Shown: piece by piece, positions 60,910 to 64,000 of the stretch
Numbering within the stretch: position 1 is the stretch's first letter
Layout of the letters: each line of letters starts with the position of its first letter
From: Gracilimonas sp.
GTDB lineage: Bacteria > Bacteroidota > Rhodothermia > Balneolales > Balneolaceae
Assembly (NCBI GenBank): GCA_022450045.1
Contig: JAKURD010000001.1
Location: 248,001 to 312,000 of the forward strand
Direction of reading: 5' to 3'
DNA: 64,000 nucleotides
The notes under the pieces: model-generated
Databases searched by the model: none
Told to the model about the DNA's origin: nothing
Seen by the model: only the letters and a program-made list of their open reading frames with translations
Position numbers and translations under genes: made by a program

Positions 60910-60911
60910 AC

Positions 60912-61952
60912 TTAATATTTAAAAGTTCCCATCGCATCATTTGTGGCGTCCATAAAGTCGTTTAGCATCTTTCGTACCTTACCTGATTTAAGTGCTTCCA
61001 CCGCAAGATCTTTAGCATCCTCAAGCTTTTCTGCTTTACCTGAAGCCTGAATGGCAAAAGCGGCATTCAATAAAGCGATATTTTGCTGTGCTTCCGTTGC
61101 TTTATTTGCCATGATACTGGTTAATATCTCTGCATTTTCTTTCTTTCCCCCACCCATGAGATCATTCATACTAACCTTTTGAAAGCCAATGGATTCGGGA
61201 TCAAATATAATGGAAGTTGAAACTACGTTATCCTTTAATTCAAAGATTTCAGACTGAGAAGTCAGGCTTACTTCATCGAGCCCGTCGTGGGCATTAAAAG
61301 TGTAAGCAAAATCAGTATCCAGATTTGCCAGGATATGGACCATTTTTTTGGCTACTTCCTTGTTAAATGCCCCGATAACATAGCGCTGCACGCCGGCCGG
61401 ATTTACCATAGGTCCCAGAATATTGAAAAAGGTTCTAAATCCTAACTCACGCCGGGTTGGCATTACATATTTCATGGCAGGATGAAACATCGGTGCAAAC
61501 ATAAAAGCCATACCAATCTCATCAAACACCTGTTCCACCTGTTCTTTTCCGAGTTCGATGGATGCTCCCATATACTCCAAAACGTCCGCACTTCCGCATT
61601 TACTGGAGGCACTGCGATTTCCATGCTTTATCACCGGAACCCCGGCTGCAGCAGTAATAAAGGAAGCTGCTGTTGAAATATTGAAGGTTCCTGATAGATC
61701 TCCTCCCGTTCCAACCAGGTCAATGGCTCCGGTTACATCCACATCCACTTTAACGGCTTTAGAGCGCATTACCTTCACAAATGCAGTTAGCTCTTCTACG
61801 GTCTCCCCTTTTAATCGCATTGCTGTTAGAAAAGAAGCTATTCGTTCCTCAGAAACTCCTCCGGTCATGATCAAATTCATAGCCGTTTCAGCTTCAATTT
61901 CAGTGAGGTTTTCAGAAAATGACAGTTTATTGAGTATGCTTTTAAAATCCAT
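60912..61952 (-). CDS. trpD: Anthranilate phosphoribosyltransferase
   Basis: The 346 residues have the PRPP/anthranilate-binding DLVGTGGDLSGTFNISTA, VIKHGNRSASSKCGSADVLE, FAPMFHPAMKYVMPTRRELG and FNILGPMVNPAGVQRYVIG, all complete. It is monofunctional, not fused to trpG. It starts 3 bp after the trpG stop. Confidence 0.96.
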   Translation of the reverse strand: MDFKSILNKLSFSENLTEIEAETAMNLIMTGGVSEERIASFLTAMRLKGETVEELTAFVKVMRSKAVKVDVDVTGAIDLVGTGGDLSGTFNISTAASFITAAAGVPVIKHGNRSASSKCGSADVLEYMGASIELGKEQVEQVFDEIGMAFMFAPMFHPAMKYVMPTRRELGFRTFFNILGPMVNPAGVQRYVIGAFNKEVAKKMVHILANLDTDFAYTFNAHDGLDEVSLTSQSEIFELKDNVVSTSIIFDPESIGFQKVSMNDLMGGGKKENAEILTSIMANKATEAQQNIALLNAAFAIQASGKAEKLEDAKDLAVEALKSGKVRKMLNDFMDATNDAMGTFKY

Positions 61953-61955
61953 GGA

Positions 61956-62519
61956 TTATTGGCGTAACCAGTTTGAAATTAGTTTGGGCCCTTCTGTAGT
62001 AAGAATACTTTCAGGGTGGAATTGGATCCCCTGAATAGGAAATTCTTTGTGGCGGATTCCCTGTATCACATCGTCATCAGAATAAGCTGTTATTTCAAGT
62101 ACTTTAGGAATGGTATCAGGATCTAAGATCAGGGAGTGATAACGCGTTGCAATGAAACTTTTTTCGACATCATTAAATATAAATTCTCCATTATGTGATA
62201 CTCTTGAAACTTTGCCGTGCATCAGTTTAGGAGCATGTATAACTTTCGCACCAAAGACCTCACCTATGGCCTGATGTCCTAAGCATACTCCCAATATCGG
62301 TATCTGTTTTCCAAGTTCCCGGATGATCTCTTCGGTTATTCCGGCCTCATGAGGCCGGCCCGGTCCGGGTGAGATCAATATTTTAGCTGGCTTCAATTCA
62401 CGAATCTCATCCAACGTCATTGCATCATTGCGGATCACTTTATAATCATCCGTTTCTGCTGCAACCAGATGGACGAGGTTGTAGGTGAATGAGTCGTAGT
62501 TATCGATTATTAGTATCAA
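61956..62519 (-). CDS. trpG: Anthranilate synthase component II (glutamine amidotransferase)
   Basis: Supplies ammonia to TrpE. The 187 residues start at TTG 62519, reading MILIIDNYDSFTYNL, the normal TrpG N-terminus. A longer GTG start at 62585 adds 22 residues read from low-complexity ATAACCA repeats. The catalytic triad is C79 (GVCLGHQAI), H168 and E170 (FHPESIL). PGPGRPHEAG at 51-60 is the family motif. It lies 90 bp after trpS. Confidence 0.94.
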   Translation of the reverse strand: MILIIDNYDSFTYNLVHLVAAETDDYKVIRNDAMTLDEIRELKPAKILISPGPGRPHEAGITEEIIRELGKQIPILGVCLGHQAIGEVFGAKVIHAPKLMHGKVSRVSHNGEFIFNDVEKSFIATRYHSLILDPDTIPKVLEITAYSDDDVIQGIRHKEFPIQGIQFHPESILTTEGPKLISNWLRQ

Positions 62520-62609
62520 TTTGTTAATGGTAAATTGGTTATTTGTGTAATGGTTATTGGTTATTTTTTCTTGGAAAATCGTCACTATTTACGATTAACT
62601 AATAACCAA

Positions 62610-63596
62610 CTAAAAGTGGCGCACGATTCCGGTTACTTCCCTAATGGGTTCCATCACTTCTTCAGCGCGCATGTGGGCTTTTTTACCGCCTTCACGAAGC
62701 ACATCTTGTACATAATCAAGATCTTTAGCCAACTCATGTCTTCGTTCGCGGGCCTCACCAAAGTAATCTTCTATCATGCCTAAGAGTTCCTTTTTGGCAT
62801 GGCCGTAACCGTATCCTCCCGCGCGATATTTTTCGGAGATCTCATCCAGCTTTTTCTTATCGGCAAACAGTTTGATGAGGGCAAAAACATTATCTGTGGA
62901 TGGATCTTTAGGATCTTCAAGGGCAGTAGAATCGGTTTCAATAGACATCACCCGCTTTTTTAAAGCCTTTCCTTCCGCAAAAATGTTGATTGTATTGTCA
63001 TAGCTCTTGCTCATTTTTCGCCCGTCGATACCCGGTACTACTGCCACCGATTCTACAATGTGTTCTTCAGGAAGTTTAAGATATTCACCTTCATAAGTAT
63101 GATTGAATTTACCGGCAAGGTCTCGGCAAATCTCTATATTTTGTTTCTGATCCTGCCCCACAGGTACCACATCCGAGTGATAAATCAAGATGTCGGCAGC
63201 CTGTAGAATAGGATAGGTAAAAAGCCCGATATTAGGATTCATACCCTGAGCAACTTTATCTTTGTAGGAAACACCCTTCTCCATCAGGCTGACCGGAGTA
63301 AGCGTTCCCAGTATCCATGCAAGTTCCGTAACCTGTGGTACATCACTCTGAGCAAAAAAAGTACACTTCTCAGGATCTAATCCCAATGCCAGGTAATCCA
63401 GTGCGATGTCCCAGGTATTCTGGCGTACCTCTTCCCCATTATTTACAGATGTAAGTGAATGATAGTTGGCGATAAAGTAGAAGGCATCCCCTTTCTCTTG
63501 AATAGCTATATGTTGACGAATTGCGCCGAAGTAATTACCTATATGAAGTTTTCCAGATGGGGTAATACCGGATAAAATGGTCTTTTTTTTACTCAT
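62610..63596 (-). CDS. trpS: Tryptophanyl-tRNA synthetase
   Basis: The 328 residues are the standard bacterial length. The class I HIGH motif is KLHIGNY (16-22), and the TrpRS-typical GITPSG and KMSKS (GIDGRKMSKSYDNT) are intact, as is VPVGQDQKQNIE. It is embedded between trpE and trpG. The 101-bp gap upstream to trpE contains a CCACGGAAGACACACAGAGG-like fossil repeat and AT-rich sequence. Confidence 0.96.
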   Translation of the reverse strand: MSKKKTILSGITPSGKLHIGNYFGAIRQHIAIQEKGDAFYFIANYHSLTSVNNGEEVRQNTWDIALDYLALGLDPEKCTFFAQSDVPQVTELAWILGTLTPVSLMEKGVSYKDKVAQGMNPNIGLFTYPILQAADILIYHSDVVPVGQDQKQNIEICRDLAGKFNHTYEGEYLKLPEEHIVESVAVVPGIDGRKMSKSYDNTINIFAEGKALKKRVMSIETDSTALEDPKDPSTDNVFALIKLFADKKKLDEISEKYRAGGYGYGHAKKELLGMIEDYFGEARERRHELAKDLDYVQDVLREGGKKAHMRAEEVMEPIREVTGIVRHF

Positions 63597-63697
63597 TGAT
63601 CTTATTTATGATATAATGTGTGTTAAAATTCTTAAGTAACCTTGAAGTTTCTATAGAACTACTCATTGTACCTCTGTGTGTCTTCCGTGGTTAATAA

Positions 63698-64000
63698 TCA
63701 CTGAATATCTAAAGCTACGCTGAGCGCCTGAATAAGAGCTCCTGCCTTGTTTTGGGTTTCTTCGAATTCCTTAGCGGGATCACTGTCGGCCACAATTCCG
63801 GCTCCGGCTTGAATATACGCTTTGTTTCCGGTCACAACCATGGTGCGAATGGCAATACAGGTATCCATATTTCCGGAGAAATCGAAATACCCCACCGCAC
63901 CGGCATAGATTCCGCGTTTGGTACGTTCCAGTTCATCAATGATCTCCATTGCACGGATCTTAGGGGCACCGCTTACCGTGCCCGCCGGGAAACATTGCAT
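63698..64000 (-). CDS. trpE: Anthranilate synthase component I, C-terminal part (cut by window end)
   Basis: The last 100 residues: [20 protein letters not shown] (chorismate-binding signature FPAGT-SGAPK-RA), [26 protein letters not shown], then [20 protein letters not shown]. The reading frame runs off the window at 64000. It is first of the visible trp genes; any leader or attenuator lies outside. Confidence 0.94.
   Translation of the reverse strand: MQCFPAGTVSGAPKIRAMEIIDELERTKRGIYAGAVGYFDFSGNMDTCIAIRTMVVTGNKAYIQAGAGIVADSDPAKEFEETQNKAGALIQALSVALDIQ

Noticed and set aside
57751..60911. CRISPR array from the repeated CGGAT blocks in the trp region
   Set aside because: The copies are separated by whole genes, are imperfect palindromes and have no spacers or cas genes.
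62520..62585. GTG start and 22-residue extension of trpG
   Set aside because: The extension is translated from ATAACCA-type low-complexity DNA; the TTG start gives the canonical MILIIDNYDSF N-terminus. Not fully excluded.
62520..62609. Promoter or operator from the TTGGTTATT direct repeats before trpG
   Set aside because: The repeats look like simple low-complexity sequence with no -7/-33 match, and trpG is probably read from upstream.
1..64000. tRNA or rRNA genes
   Set aside because: No cloverleaf with a GGTTCRA-type T arm and no rRNA-like stretch was seen in any intergenic region.

Overview
The window looks like chromosomal DNA from a Bacteroidota-type bacterium, most likely Balneolota/Balneolales. 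This is inferred from protein character alone. The markers are a suf operon ending in a DUF2480 gene, a DUF4837 lipoprotein, a TonB protein with proline tracts and a Bacteroidota-type TonB C-terminus, many short-spaced or overlapping operons, and generally acidic proteins. Many genes lack a clear Shine-Dalgarno, but a few have a perfect one. There is no rRNA, tRNA, CRISPR array, phage or complete transposon. Almost everything is housekeeping or envelope function. The unusual material is in the intergenic spaces, where I find several families of short palindromic or inverted-repeat elements.

Layout. 1-2757: the 3' end of mltG, a TPR plus periplasmic-binding-fold protein resembling LpoA, and a frameshifted pseudogene. 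2760-13334 (minus): tadA, metG, pulA-type debranching enzyme, Na+ symporter, efp, accB, accC, gcvH, a terminator, then guaA. 13393-16574 (plus): apt, a two-gene unit of unknown envelope proteins, a 197-bp repeat and a secreted histidine phosphatase. 16559-24617 (minus): tdk, nupC, two small unknown proteins, a PPIase lipoprotein, SurA, MoxR and a VWA protein, mostly translationally coupled. 24881-31662 (plus): sufBCDS-nfu-sufA-DUF2480, with palindromic elements inserted in two of its gaps. 31691-33307: accessory material (ORF remnant, small-protein pair with DUF2283, coupled SDR, inverted-repeat element). 33397-42940 (plus): UvrD-type helicase, protease/beta-propeller/beta-barrel fusion, der, nuoI, DinB-like protein, membrane protein, peroxiredoxin and response regulator. 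43204-47546 (minus): rimB-like, rimK, aspartoacylase-like, DUF952, diacylglycerol kinase, tonB. 47657-50176 (plus): acid phosphatase lipoprotein, beta-barrel protein, D-amino-acid dehydratase/aldolase-like enzyme. 50178-56923 (minus): DUF4837 lipoprotein, BioC-like methyltransferase with no normal start codon, fni, polyprenyl synthase, bamD, nadD, LD-carboxypeptidase. 56933-64000 (minus): trpE(partial)-trpS-trpG-trpD-trpC-trpF-trpB-trpA.

How the genes work together. The suf block supplies Fe-S clusters, which NuoI among others needs. The acc genes, EF-P, MetG, GuaA and GcvH form a core metabolism/translation run. MltG, the LpoA-like protein, SurA, the PPIase lipoprotein, BamD, TonB, the barrel fusion and the LD-carboxypeptidase are all envelope functions. 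The trp block is a complete pathway from chorismate to tryptophan with the cognate tRNA synthetase embedded.

Strongest unexplained signals: (1) a 197-bp element with about 26-bp imperfect terminal inverted repeats in three copies (15724, 43010, 54777), two of them next to or forming a stop codon; (2) paired palindromic units inside the suf operon in opposite arrangements; (3) a third inverted-repeat family placed at the stop codons of trpD, trpF and trpB; (4) the metalloprotease-propeller-barrel protein; (5) the rimB/rimK/aspartoacylase cluster; (6) a DUF2480 protein in a suf operon lacking SufE/SufU; (7) a full-length methyltransferase frame without a start codon.
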